From Vibrio penaeicida (GTDB lineage: Bacteria; Pseudomonadota; Gammaproteobacteria; Enterobacterales; Vibrionaceae), in assembly GCF_030689305.1 (NCBI RefSeq), contig NZ_JAUYVM010000006.1, forward strand, positions 1-64,000: DNA of 64,000 nucleotides, written 5' to 3'. The stretch's first letter is position 1; each line of letters opens with the position of its first letter. A program made the translations under genes and the position numbers. Shown here in pieces: positions 26,979 to 35,808 of this stretch. The notes beneath the pieces are model-generated. The model made no database searches and was not told the DNA's origin. It saw nothing but the letters and a program-made list of their open reading frames with translations.

Positions 26979-27548
26979 CTAGTCGCTCTGATGAATATTC
27001 TTTAGAGCGACACAGTAAAATGCTAATGCACCATCAAGCATCTGTATATTCAGCGCATCTTTATCCTGATTGCAGTTCATCGCTAACGCAAAGCCATGCA
27101 AGTAATCCCCCAATAGATCTAATGCCTGCTTTTCTTGTTCATCGTTAAGTTCAAGTGGCTGTGTCACCAACTTAAAGCGTTCAAAAAATACCTCCGCTGG
27201 GCTGGTGGAGCTCATTGTTAGTAAGGTTTCCAATAGACCAGGATAGGTATCCAATAAAGAAACATAGCTCGCACACAAAGCCTTTAATTCCGGCTCCCAT
27301 TCAAGTGTTGATGTGGGCATGTAGATCTCTTCAATAAGCGATGTGGTGATCGCTTCAAGCAGCGCATTCTTGTTTTCAAAGTAATGGTAAATCGCCATAG
27401 CATCTACCTCGAGGGCAGTAGCTAACCCTCTGATACTTGGCAATTGTCCTTGCCTCTTTAATAACGCTTTTGCTGTAGAAAGGATGGTTTCCGAACTCAA
27501 TTGAGGTTTGTTGCCCGTTGGACGCCCTCGCTTCTTCTTGACAGTCAT
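26979..27548 (-). CDS. TetR-family repressor
   Basis: 189 residues. N-terminal helix-turn-helix: ILSTAKALLKRQGQLPSIRG and LATALEVDAMAIYHYFENKNALLEAI, followed by an all-helical ligand domain. It has a basic N-terminal arm (KKKRGRPTG). It is divergent from the RibD-like reductase gene with 103 bp between starts, and a perfect palindrome there (27577–27593) is the likely operator, so it probably represses both itself and the reductase gene. Confidence 0.88.
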   Translation of the reverse strand: MTVKKKRGRPTGNKPQLSSETILSTAKALLKRQGQLPSIRGLATALEVDAMAIYHYFENKNALLEAITTSLIEEIYMPTSTLEWEPELKALCASYVSLLDTYPGLLETLLTMSSTSPAEVFFERFKLVTQPLELNDEQEKQALDLLGDYLHGFALAMNCNQDKDALNIQMLDGALAFYCVALKNIHQSD

Positions 27549-27576
27549 TTCAATTTTCTCTTAAACTTCACAATAA

Positions 27577-27593
27577 ATTCTACGCTGTAGAAT
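27577..27593. promoter_or_regulatory. Palindromic operator between tetR-type and reductase genes
   Basis: ATTCTAC-GCT-GTAGAAT is a perfect 7-bp inverted repeat with a 3-base centre, located ~30 bp upstream of the TetR start and ~60 bp upstream of the reductase start. Size and location fit a TetR dimer site. Confidence 0.7.
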
Positions 27594-27651
27594 AATTTAA
27601 TCTGGCATATTTGCCAAGTCACTTACTTTCCTCTTAAAAAGGAGATCACTC

Positions 27652-28191
27652 ATGGCAAACATCGTTTTTATTGCGACCAGCCTCGATGGGTATATTGCAG
27701 ACAAAGAAGGCAACCTCGATTGGCTTCACTCAGCTTCAACACCAGAGGGCAATGACATGGGCTTTTCAGCTCTGATGGAGCGTGTTGACGGTCTAATCAT
27801 GGGAAGAAATACGCTGGATACCATTTTGAGCTTTGGCGTTGATTGGCCCTACAGTAAACCCGTTTTCGTATTGAGCCACTCCATGACTTCGGTACCCAAA
27901 GGATACGAGGATAAAATTGTTCTTATCAACGGTGAGCTGAAATCCGTGCTCAACGACTTGAGCGAGAAAGGGTTTATCGATTTGTATATTGATGGTGGAA
28001 TCACCATACAAAATTTCTTAGCGGAAGATCTGATAGACGAATTGATTTTAACATCTATTCCTGTACTGCTAGGTGGTGGTTCTCCTTTGTTTGGAAACCT
28101 GAGTGCGCCACTCAACTTTGAACTGGTAGAGAGCCAAACGTTCAACGCTGCTATTACACAAAGCCATTACGTTCGAAAAAGTAAAACATAA
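27652..28191 (+). CDS. RibD C-terminal/dihydrofolate-reductase-fold protein
   Basis: 179 residues of the RibD-C/YyaP-YwjB group: an N-terminal IVFIATSLDGYIADKEGNLD, then LIMGRNTLDTI with the NADPH-binding turn, LYIDGGITIQNFL, and ELILTSIPVLLGGGSPLF. Such proteins have the DHFR fold and are often annotated as dihydrofolate reductases, but few have a measured activity. AAGGAGAT precedes ATG 27652. The divergent TetR gene with a palindrome between suggests inducible expression, perhaps in response to a toxic compound. Confidence 0.85.
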   Translation: MANIVFIATSLDGYIADKEGNLDWLHSASTPEGNDMGFSALMERVDGLIMGRNTLDTILSFGVDWPYSKPVFVLSHSMTSVPKGYEDKIVLINGELKSVLNDLSEKGFIDLYIDGGITIQNFLAEDLIDELILTSIPVLLGGGSPLFGNLSAPLNFELVESQTFNAAITQSHYVRKSKT

Positions 28192-28237
28192 CCCATAAAG
28201 CACATAGGCTAATGGCATAAAAGCCCCTCATAAAACA

Positions 28238-28268
28238 AAAGCCCCGTCAGCAAGGCTGACGGGGCTTT
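28238..28268. terminator. Bidirectional rho-independent terminator
   Basis: AAAGCCCCGTCAGC pairs with GCTGACGGGGCTTT around a 3-base loop, flanked by A-rich sequence on the left and TTT on the right. It lies between the convergent reductase and EF-G genes and can serve both. Confidence 0.85.
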
Positions 28269-28291
28269 AAAGTTACATTAGAGGAAAAGTA

Positions 28292-30376
28292 TTACTTCTT
28301 CTCTTTCTCTTCTTTAACTTTAGCGATTACTTCTTCAGCAACGTTTTGTGGACATGCTGAGTAGTGTGCGAACTCCATAGAGAACTGACCACGACCAGAA
28401 GTCATTGTACGTAGAGTACCGATGTAACCGAACATTTCAGAAAGAGGAACGTCAGCTTTGATACGTACGCCAGTAACACCAGCTTGTTGATCTTTGATCA
28501 TACCGCGACGACGGTTAAGGTCACCGATTACGTCACCAACGTGATCATCTGGAGTAAACACGTCTACAGCCATGATTGGCTCTAGAAGCTGTGCACCCGC
28601 TTTAGGCATAGATTGACGGAATGCACCTTTCGCTGCGATTTCAAATGCTACTGCAGATGAATCGACTGCGTGGAAACCACCATCAAATAGTTCAACTTCT
28701 ACGTCTAGAGTTGGGAAACCAGCTAGAACACCGTTGTCCATCATGCCAGCAAAACCTTTCTCGATTGCAGGCCAGAATTCTTTCGGTACGTTACCACCAA
28801 CAACTATTGAAGAGAACTTGAAGCCTGAGTTTGGCTCACCTGGTTTGATGCGGTAATCGATTTTACCGAACTGACCAGAACCACCTGATTGCTTCTTGTG
28901 CGTGTAGCTATCTTCGATTTCTTGAGTGATAGTCTCACGGTAAGCTACCTGAGGTTGACCAACGATTAGGTCTACACCGTAAGTACGCTTAAGGATATCA
29001 ACCTTAATGTCTAGGTGAAGTTCACCCATACCTTTAAGGATTGTTTCACCTGAATCTTCATCAGTCTCAACTTGGAATGATGGATCTTCTGCAACCATCT
29101 TACCGATAGCGATACCCATCTTCTCAGAACCGCCTTTGTCTTTTGGCGTTACAGCAATAGAGATTACTGGAGTAGGGAATACCATTGGCTCAAGTGTTAC
29201 TTGATCTTTAGGATCACATAGAGTGTGACCAGTTTGTACGTTCTTCATGCCAACGATAGCGATGATGTCACCAGCTTGAGCTGAAGTCAGTTCGTTACGG
29301 TCATCTGCTTGCATCTCAACCATTCGGCCAACACGCTCAGTTTTACCTGTGTACGAGTTAAGGATGGTGTCACCCTTGTTCAATTTACCAGAGTAAATAC
29401 GTACAAACGTTAGAGCACCAAAACGGTCATCCATGATTTTGAATGCTAGCGCTTTGAATGTTTCATCAGCAGAAACGAGTGCGTGCTTGCCTGTCTCTTC
29501 GCCTTCTTCGTTCATTAGAGGTTGTGGATCAACTTCTGTTGGAGAAGGTAGGTAGTCAACAACAGCATCAAGAACAAGTTGCATACCTTTATTCTTAAAT
29601 GCAGAACCACAGTAAGCAGGGAAGAAGTCCATCGTGCGAGTACCCTTACGGATACATGCTTTTAGTTGCTCGATAGATGGCTCTTCGCCTTCCATGTACG
29701 CTTCCATTAGGTCGTCGTCTTGCTCTACAGCAGTTTCAACTAGCATCTCACGGTATTCTTCTACTTTATCAACCATGTCCGCAGGAACATCAGTGATTTC
29801 GAAGTTTTCTGGAAGACCAGAATCATCCCAGATGTGCGCTTTACGAGTTAGAAGATCTACAACACCAACGAAGTCATCTTCGATACCGATAGGTAGAACC
29901 ATAACTAGTGGGTTAGCACCTAGTACATCTTTAGTTTGCTTAACAACACGGTAGAAGTCAGCACCCATACGGTCTAGTTTGTTAACGAAGATGATACGTG
30001 CAACTTCTGATTCGTTCGCGTAACGCCAGTTAGTTTCTGATTGTGGTTCAACACCACCAGAACCACAGAAGACACCGATACCACCGTCAAGTACTTTAAG
30101 AGAACGGTAAACTTCTACAGTAAAGTCAACGTGTCCCGGAGTATCGATAACGTTAAAACGGTGATCATTCCAGAAACAACTTACCGCTGCTGACTGGATA
30201 GTAATACCGCGCTCAGCTTCCTGTTCCATGAAGTCAGTAGTAGATTCGCCATCATGTACTTCACCAGTTTTATGGATCTTACCAGTAAGCTTTAGGATAC
30301 GCTCAGTCGTAGTGGTTTTACCCGCATCAACGTGCGCGAAAATACCAATGTTTCTGTATTTCGATAAATCTGCCAT
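28292..30376 (-). CDS. fusA: Elongation factor G
   Basis: A 694-residue translational GTPase: G1 [16 protein letters not shown]2/switch [10 protein letters not shown]3 DTPGHVDF, G4 NKLDRMGAD, followed by the domains II–V typical of EF-G ([49 protein letters not shown]). It drives tRNA/mRNA translocation and, with RRF, ribosome recycling. It is monocistronic with its own terminator and lies far from any rpsL-rpsG-tufA genes in this window. Vibrios carry a second EF-G away from the str operon, so this is probably that paralogue (often called EF-G 2), but I cannot exclude the main copy. Confidence 0.93.
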   Translation of the reverse strand: MADLSKYRNIGIFAHVDAGKTTTTERILKLTGKIHKTGEVHDGESTTDFMEQEAERGITIQSAAVSCFWNDHRFNVIDTPGHVDFTVEVYRSLKVLDGGIGVFCGSGGVEPQSETNWRYANESEVARIIFVNKLDRMGADFYRVVKQTKDVLGANPLVMVLPIGIEDDFVGVVDLLTRKAHIWDDSGLPENFEITDVPADMVDKVEEYREMLVETAVEQDDDLMEAYMEGEEPSIEQLKACIRKGTRTMDFFPAYCGSAFKNKGMQLVLDAVVDYLPSPTEVDPQPLMNEEGEETGKHALVSADETFKALAFKIMDDRFGALTFVRIYSGKLNKGDTILNSYTGKTERVGRMVEMQADDRNELTSAQAGDIIAIVGMKNVQTGHTLCDPKDQVTLEPMVFPTPVISIAVTPKDKGGSEKMGIAIGKMVAEDPSFQVETDEDSGETILKGMGELHLDIKVDILKRTYGVDLIVGQPQVAYRETITQEIEDSYTHKKQSGGSGQFGKIDYRIKPGEPNSGFKFSSIVVGGNVPKEFWPAIEKGFAGMMDNGVLAGFPTLDVEVELFDGGFHAVDSSAVAFEIAAKGAFRQSMPKAGAQLLEPIMAVDVFTPDDHVGDVIGDLNRRRGMIKDQQAGVTGVRIKADVPLSEMFGYIGTLRTMTSGRGQFSMEFAHYSACPQNVAEEVIAKVKEEKEKK

Positions 30377-30726
30377 TGTCTTACTCTATTAATAGGATAT
30401 AAAATGCGCGCAGAGTATATCACAATCTGTCAAGACTGATACCCTTGCGTGCATTTGTAGAAAAAAAACTTTTTAACATTATTTTGAAATAAAAAGTAGC
30501 TCTTGGAAGTAAAAAGTAGCCTTAAAAGTTTTTCAATTTGATGAATACGCGTTAACTCACCATGCCCCTTTATATACTCCATTACCTTGAAAAGGTATGC
30601 CATTCAGCGACCTTACTTCCCCTCAACGAGCGTTACTCTTCTTTCTTAGTTAAGAAATTCGATCTTTGAACTCTGCATTTCGAGTTTGTACAGGTATAAG
30701 TGGGGACACATTTTCAGATTCAAAGG
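30377..30726. other. Upstream region of the EF-G gene
   Basis: 350 bp without a coding sequence. It includes the EF-G leader (~30377–30480) and two copies of AAAAAGTAGC near 30490–30520. ATTACCTT/AAAAGGTAT near 30580–30597 could form a weak hairpin. No clear terminator follows the HAD gene stop on the minus strand. Confidence 0.4.
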
Positions 30727-31635
30727 TTAGACTTTTTTATGGTTGTCTGTAAAGACACGATACCAATCATTCTTCATAGAAATACGCGTTAACTGGGTGT
30801 TATCTTGCGCAAGCCAATGTTCTATGGAGTGGCTTAGCGGGTATTGGTATTCTCTTTCAGAGTCATCATGGTCAACCACATAACATTGAGCGGAAGGATT
30901 CTTCTTTAACGCCCACTCTAATAATTCCAAGTCACCATCCGAGTTCCCAACCACCAATACCGGAGCGATTTCACAACGTGACTCAACAGAACACACTTTC
31001 TCTTCATTTATATTAAGGGCGATCGGTTGGTTTCCATTTTTACCATACAGTTCAGATCCCAATACCTTATCAGCATGAATACCGAATACCGCTTCAATCC
31101 ATGGTCGAACAAATGGTTCAGAACTGCCGGTACAAACGTAACAAGTGAATTGCTGGGAATGAAGTTCATCTATCCACTCTTTCATGGGTAAATAAGCGAG
31201 ATCCAAATAAGAGCATGAGAAATCCCGATGTTGTGCCCTATCCAGCCATTCACCACTCATCATTTCCAACTGTGTGTTCGAGTAATCAGGGTATGCAAGG
31301 TTAAAGGCATCAATTAAAGCCGCCCCAGAACCCGCAAGCTGTTTTTCAGCCAGCGCTACCGCATCAGAAACCTGAGAGCGAACAGTTTCATCCAAATCTT
31401 CATGCAATGCCGCTTTTAACTTATCAACAACAAAGAAGATTTCAGCAAAATACGGTTTCTCGCACCACATGGTGCCATCTAAATCAAACACGGCCACCCG
31501 CTTCTCTACTGAAAGATATTCTGGAGATTGCGGGTCTATCCAATTATGCAGCGCTTGTTTCCAAGCAAAATAGACAGGGGTTTCGTTCCAATAGGAAGAT
31601 GAATTCAATGAAGGCTCCGTTTTTAAGTCGCGCAT
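30727..31635 (-). CDS. HAD-superfamily phosphatase (phosphoserine phosphatase-like)
   Basis: A 302-residue protein with the HAD motifs: nucleophile FDLDGTMWCEKP (DxDGT), motif II CTGSSEPFVRPW, and motif III/IV VLVVGNSDGDLELLEWA. The cap region is helical and near 110–170. It resembles SerB-like and PSPase-like HAD hydrolases, but the substrate is not evident. ATG 31635 is preferred to the TTG at 31644. No signal peptide is visible. It stands alone in its strand block between EF-G and the secreted paralogue cluster. Confidence 0.78.
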   Translation of the reverse strand: MRDLKTEPSLNSSSYWNETPVYFAWKQALHNWIDPQSPEYLSVEKRVAVFDLDGTMWCEKPYFAEIFFVVDKLKAALHEDLDETVRSQVSDAVALAEKQLAGSGAALIDAFNLAYPDYSNTQLEMMSGEWLDRAQHRDFSCSYLDLAYLPMKEWIDELHSQQFTCYVCTGSSEPFVRPWIEAVFGIHADKVLGSELYGKNGNQPIALNINEEKVCSVESRCEIAPVLVVGNSDGDLELLEWALKKNPSAQCYVVDHDDSEREYQYPLSHSIEHWLAQDNTQLTRISMKNDWYRVFTDNHKKV

Positions 31636-31644
31636 TAAGATCAA

Positions 31645-32146
31645 GTTACTTCAAGAAGACATTTTCAGCGAATAATTCTTCTCCCTTGAGTGAAAATATC
31701 GAATGTCAATACAATAGCAAGGTAGATTTCTGACATAAGATCACATTAAAAAGACAAAAAATCACATTTTTATAATTTTAGTTCAAACAAAGTATGTAAT
31801 GCTTGAAAGCGTATCGATATTGATACAGCCAATTTTTCAATTCATATTTATCAAGTAAATTAGATAGATATATATGACATTTTTATTACATAGTTCATAC
31901 CGCTCAGTAAAGTACCAGAAAACCCTCCTCCCAGACTGACCTCCACCTCATCAATTAACACTTTTATCATGTAGGCGAAGTTGCCTATTTAGCTTATTTT
32001 TTGCCCAACACTTATTGGCAAACCAGTCAAACAGCAGGTTGCCAATTTACCACTTTGAACTTGGGGAGAAAGTTTTAAGTGGATTGTCTATAAAAGCGGT
32101 ATTTCGCCAAGCACCGCACTAACTATAAACACAAGGAATGGACGTT
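31645..32146 (+). promoter_or_regulatory. Long leader of the first secreted paralogue gene
   Basis: About 500 bp without a gene. The part nearest the gene holds ATTGGCAA (32014–32021) / TTGCCAAT (32039–32046), a perfect 8-bp stem with a 17-base loop, and GCGGT (32096–32100) / ACCGC (32113–32117). TATAAA at 32090–32095 could be a -10. Just before the start lies AACACAAGGA, also found before the other two paralogues. I looked for a GEMM-I riboswitch like those in front of paralogues 2 and 3 and did not find one here. Confidence 0.5.
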
Positions 32147-33649
32147 ATGACTAAGCGATTGCTCTTAACTGCCTCTACATTGGCTCTTGCGACAGTATCT
32201 ACATTTACTGTATCAGGGGAAACTTACACTCAGAACTTCAACGGTTTCGCTAACCAAACCGATCGAGGTTCTTGGGGTACAGTGGATTTTACACCTGGAA
32301 CACCTGACCTAACCCCTTCTGATAAAGCGTCATATGTTAATGACAGCGATGAACTTCAATTTGAGGTTCGATGGACTTGGAACACTATGCGCCGCATGTT
32401 GGGTAAACAAACATTCAATACGTTAAGAAAGGAAATTGGTGTTCAAAAGCTTCGCCAGCTTATTGATACGCAATGTGAAGCTCGCATTGAGGTGGGAACA
32501 CAGGGAACATATAATTATGGTGCACCTTCTGTCGGTGGCTATGTAGCTGAGATGGATTCAGACATCTATCACTGTAACCGTTACAATCCCAAAATTACTG
32601 TAAACGGTGTTGTTTACCCTCTTTCATATCCGCAGAAATCTTCTACTGTGAATATGCGTACTTTTATGCCAACAACACCGGGCTCTAAATACTCACTGAC
32701 CATCAAGTATCATAAACGTAACTACAACTATAGTCGTTTCGGGATCACGGAAGCACAAGCGTACCGCAACATGAATGTTTGGGTTCGTGGAGCGCTTGAA
32801 GAAGCATCCCTTCAAGGTGTTGGCGATATTACCTTTACTGGACAACGCGTACGCCTGCCAGCCAATCCTTCGATCTCTGACGCCAACCAAGAAGATGGAT
32901 TCAACGTAGCGACTATTAGCTTCACAGCAAATCGATTCTACACACCAATTGCATTGGCAGACAGTGGTCACCCAGACTCGTATGGTCTATTGATCAATGA
33001 AATCCAAACTGAAGTTACCGAGGTTAATCCTTTTAAAGAAACCTGTGAGCTGTTCTTCCCACCCAACAGCGGCGGTCTAAAGAAATGTCTCACCTCTGGT
33101 GGTGAACAAACACCTGATATGTTGAGCTGTAACCTAGAAATCGACGAGACATTAGGTAACTTCAAAGTAAATAAAGCAGGATACCGAGCTGAAGCCGAAC
33201 CTTGGCGTTACGATCCAAACAACCTTTTCCACGTGAAAAACTACTACAGCGTAGGTAAAGGTGGCATCTCAACCTTGAGACTAGCGAACAATGGTCAATA
33301 TTCTGGCTGTCCAATCTATGGCAAGACACTAAGATTAGAAGAGTTCACTGGTAACAACTGGGATTACACTCGCTTTGCAGAGCAAGGTTGGATTCAAGTA
33401 CGACTAGCATGCTTAGACGAGAACAACTTGCGTGTAGCACGCTGGGAAACATTAGAAACTGAACGCCCAGATAACCTACTTATCACCAATAAGAAAGTTG
33501 ATAAAGTGTTCAACGATGATGATTACCAGTCTTGTTTACTTCGCGCGATTCGCTTCGTAGACAGAACGCACCTTATCCCGGAAGACCAACCTGGTTACTC
33601 CGCAGCAAGTGATGGTTATGACGTTCGTAACCTTCGTATCGAAAATTAG
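32147..33649 (+). CDS. Secreted protein of unknown family, paralogue 1
   Basis: 500 residues with a Sec signal peptide (TKRLLLTASTLALATVSTFT, cut near VSG). ATG 32147 is used, nine bases after the shared AAGGA, giving a compact signal peptide. The mature protein starts YTQNFNGF-type sequence and shares many blocks with the two following genes: RWTWNTMRRMLGKQ, CEARIEVG, AEMDSDIYHC, FMPTTPGSKYSL, HPDSYGLLINEI, NPFKETCELFFP, NWDYTRFAEQGW, FVDRTHLIP and a C-terminal DGYDVRNLRIEN. Conserved Cys pairs suggest disulfides outside the cytoplasm. I recognise no domain. Unlike its paralogues it lacks a c-di-GMP riboswitch. Confidence 0.8.
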   Translation: MTKRLLLTASTLALATVSTFTVSGETYTQNFNGFANQTDRGSWGTVDFTPGTPDLTPSDKASYVNDSDELQFEVRWTWNTMRRMLGKQTFNTLRKEIGVQKLRQLIDTQCEARIEVGTQGTYNYGAPSVGGYVAEMDSDIYHCNRYNPKITVNGVVYPLSYPQKSSTVNMRTFMPTTPGSKYSLTIKYHKRNYNYSRFGITEAQAYRNMNVWVRGALEEASLQGVGDITFTGQRVRLPANPSISDANQEDGFNVATISFTANRFYTPIALADSGHPDSYGLLINEIQTEVTEVNPFKETCELFFPPNSGGLKKCLTSGGEQTPDMLSCNLEIDETLGNFKVNKAGYRAEAEPWRYDPNNLFHVKNYYSVGKGGISTLRLANNGQYSGCPIYGKTLRLEEFTGNNWDYTRFAEQGWIQVRLACLDENNLRVARWETLETERPDNLLITNKKVDKVFNDDDYQSCLLRAIRFVDRTHLIPEDQPGYSAASDGYDVRNLRIEN

Positions 33650-33676
33650 AAGTCTTAGGGTCTAGTACCTTAGGTT

Positions 33677-33727
33677 GAACTGCATGACTCAATCTCCTCC
33701 AACCCCGGAGTTGTGCAGTTCCTTTTC
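33677..33727 (+). terminator. Terminator of paralogue 1
   Basis: GAACTGCA (33677–33684) pairs with TGCAGTTC (33714–33721), with an inner CTCC/GGAG stem, followed by CTTTTCTC. It lies 28 bases after the stop codon. Confidence 0.7.
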
Positions 33728-33842
33728 TCTTCGGTGCTAATTCCCATCATCTAAATTAGTCATATCTGATGTAAGACATCAGTAGCATATATGAGAATAC
33801 CTGTTTTCCTGCATTTTTTTTGAATGGAGATCATGTATTCTA

Positions 33843-33946
33843 CCGCGACTCTTAGGGCTAACTCATTGAGAGATGAGGGCGCAAAATGACAGTACCTAAA
33901 CAACCTTTTAGGGTGTTTGCTTTTAGGTAGGCTGCATTGCTGAGTG
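33843..33946 (+). ncRNA. Cyclic-di-GMP-I (GEMM-I) riboswitch upstream of paralogue 2
   Basis: The sequence follows the GEMM-I pattern of V. cholerae Vc2: AGGGC-type entry, a stem CTCAT/ATGAG closed by a GAGA-type tetraloop, the conserved GGGCGCAAAATGACAG segment, the tetraloop-receptor element ACCTAAA paired with TTTAGGT, AGGCTGC and a closing GCTGAGTG. It ends 37 bases before the start codon of the downstream gene. AGGGC at the entry keeps the G found in c-di-GMP-binding members. No terminator lies between it and the gene, so control of translation is more likely than attenuation; the direction (on or off) is not evident. Confidence 0.85.
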
Positions 33947-33983
33947 TTTTTACCGAGACGAAAACACAAAGGAATTTAGAGTA

Positions 33984-35501
33984 ATGAAATTGAAACTTTT
34001 AGTTGCAGGCTTAGTTGCATTTGCAGCCACACAAGCACAAGCATTTGTACCCGCAAGTGTAATCGACAATAACAAACCGAAAGCTGAAGAGTACGTACAG
34101 GACTTTAACAGCTACAAGAATCAAGTTTGGGGTTACTGGGCAACCGTTGACCTATCACCAAATCAAACGCTTTCGCCAAGTAACAAAGCTGCCTACACCA
34201 CCAGCAATCAAAACATCTTATTCGAAGTCCGCTGGACTTGGAACACACTTAGAAAAATGCTGGGCTCAAACCAATTTGATGAACTTCGCAACAGCATCGG
34301 TGTAGATGAAATCCGCCGTCTTGTTGATCAAGTATGTGAAGCTCGCGCAGAAGTAGGTAAACACAAAACATATAACTTCGGCAGCCCACTTCCTTGGTGG
34401 GAGCAAAAGAAACAGTATCTGACAGAGTTAGATTCAGATACTTATCACTGCCAGAAGCACAAACCTGCCATCTATGTAAGCGGTAAGCGTTACGACTTGT
34501 CTTACCCTAAAAACAACGCTTCTACGGTAAACTTACGTACATTTATCCCAACAACACCGGGCTCTGAGTACGAAGTTGAAATTCGTTACACTAAACGTAA
34601 CTACCATAATAGTTCCAACAATGCATACCGTGACGTAGCAGTATGGGTTCGTGGCGACATCGAATCAGCAAAACTGGATGGTGGTTCAAACGCAAGCTTT
34701 GATGGTCAGCGTGTAAGCTTACCAGCCGCTCCGAACGCTAGCCGCGATGGTCACGGTTTCTACGTTGCACGTATTAAATTTACGGCAGACCGCTTCCACA
34801 CTGCAGTTGCTATTGCAGACAAAGGTCTTCCTGATTCATACGGTATCTTGGTGAACAAGGTACGTACTCATGTAACGAAAGTGAATCCAAATAAAGAAAC
34901 CTGTGAAGTGCTATTCCCAGCAGGTAGCCAAGAGCTGCTTAACTGTTTGAACGGTGGCGAGCCAGCACCTGAAGTTATCAGCTGTAACCTAGAAGTGGAC
35001 TCTACACTTGGTAACGTAGTGGTAGACCAAGAAGGTTACCGTGCGACAAGTGAACCTTGGCGTTATGACCCTCTAAGCATCCTACACACTAAAAACTTCT
35101 ACGGTGTAGGCAGAGAAGGTATCACTACCTTTAACATGGCTTCTAACGGCAAATATTCTGGTTGTCCTATCAAAGGTAAGCGTCTAAGACTGGACGAGTA
35201 CACAGCAAACAACTGGGATTACGAACGTTGGGCTGAGCAAGGCTTAGTGAAAGTTAAACTTTCTTGTGTTGACAATGGCATCCGTGCGAGCCGCTGGGAA
35301 GTCGTTGAAACGGAGCTAGAGAACAACTACCTAATCACAAACAAAAAAATCGACAAATTGTTCAACGACACTAAGTACGACAACTGTTTACTTACTGCAG
35401 TACGTTTTGTTGACCGTACGCATCTAATTCCAGAATCACAGTCTGGTTACGATGCGAACAGTGATGGTTTTGATGTGCGTGCTATGCGTATCGAAAACTA
35501 A
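33984..35501 (+). CDS. Secreted protein of unknown family, paralogue 2 (c-di-GMP riboswitch-controlled)
   Basis: 505 residues with a Sec signal peptide (MKLKLLVAGLVAFAATQAQA, cut after AQA). It shares the family blocks RWTWNTLRKMLGSNQF, CEARAEVG, TELDSDTYHC, FIPTTPGSEYEVEI, DKGLPDSYGILVN, NPNKETCEVLFPAG, CNLEVDSTLGNV, NWDYERWAEQGL and a C-terminal DGFDVRAMRIEN. The mature protein has at least eight Cys, mostly conserved between paralogues. It is closest to paralogue 1 by eye. Position behind a GEMM-I riboswitch ties it to the motile/sessile switch: a matrix, adhesion or colonisation protein is plausible, but no domain is recognised. It has its own terminator. Confidence 0.8.
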   Translation: MKLKLLVAGLVAFAATQAQAFVPASVIDNNKPKAEEYVQDFNSYKNQVWGYWATVDLSPNQTLSPSNKAAYTTSNQNILFEVRWTWNTLRKMLGSNQFDELRNSIGVDEIRRLVDQVCEARAEVGKHKTYNFGSPLPWWEQKKQYLTELDSDTYHCQKHKPAIYVSGKRYDLSYPKNNASTVNLRTFIPTTPGSEYEVEIRYTKRNYHNSSNNAYRDVAVWVRGDIESAKLDGGSNASFDGQRVSLPAAPNASRDGHGFYVARIKFTADRFHTAVAIADKGLPDSYGILVNKVRTHVTKVNPNKETCEVLFPAGSQELLNCLNGGEPAPEVISCNLEVDSTLGNVVVDQEGYRATSEPWRYDPLSILHTKNFYGVGREGITTFNMASNGKYSGCPIKGKRLRLDEYTANNWDYERWAEQGLVKVKLSCVDNGIRASRWEVVETELENNYLITNKKIDKLFNDTKYDNCLLTAVRFVDRTHLIPESQSGYDANSDGFDVRAMRIEN

Positions 35502-35525
35502 ACACCTCTTCGAGTAATACCTTCC

Positions 35526-35557
35526 AAAAATGCCACCGCTTACTGGTGGCATTTTTT
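35526..35557 (+). terminator. Terminator of paralogue 2
   Basis: AAAAATGCCACC pairs with GGTGGCATTTTT around a 7-base loop, ending in a T-run, 24 bases after the stop. Confidence 0.85.
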
Positions 35558-35681
35558 ATGTCACGAACACATGAATGGAGGCGAATTTCACTCTCTATTA
35601 TTCTTAAAAGAAAGACAGTAAATCGAAGTTAAGAATTTATTTATATTAGCCTTTTTTTCGTTTCTGCCTGTTCTAATCTAT

Positions 35682-35779
35682 CACCACTCTTAGGGCAAAC
35701 TGATTGAAAAATCGGGACGCAAAATGACAGTACCTAACATCGCAGTGGTATGCATTCAGGTAGGCTGCATTGCTGAGTG
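35682..35779 (+). ncRNA. Cyclic-di-GMP-I (GEMM-I) riboswitch upstream of paralogue 3
   Basis: A closer match to Vc2 than the first copy: TTAGGGCAAACTGATT, a GAAA tetraloop in the stem TGATT/AATCG, GGGACGCAAAATGACAG, the ACCTAA receptor element, a variable arm (CATCGCAGTGGTATGCATTC), then AGGTAGGCTGCATTGCTGAG. It ends 29 bases before the start codon. It shares GACAGTACCTAA and TAGGCTGCATTGCTGAGTGT with the riboswitch of paralogue 2, so gene and riboswitch appear to have been duplicated together. Confidence 0.9.
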
Positions 35780-35808
35780 TTTCTGTTAAAAACACAAGGA
35801 TTAGAGTC

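Noticed and set aside
32014..32046. Possible GEMM-I riboswitch before paralogue 1
   Set aside because: GGCAAACC occurs, but the tetraloop stem, GCAAA core and receptor elements are absent; it is only a simple hairpin.
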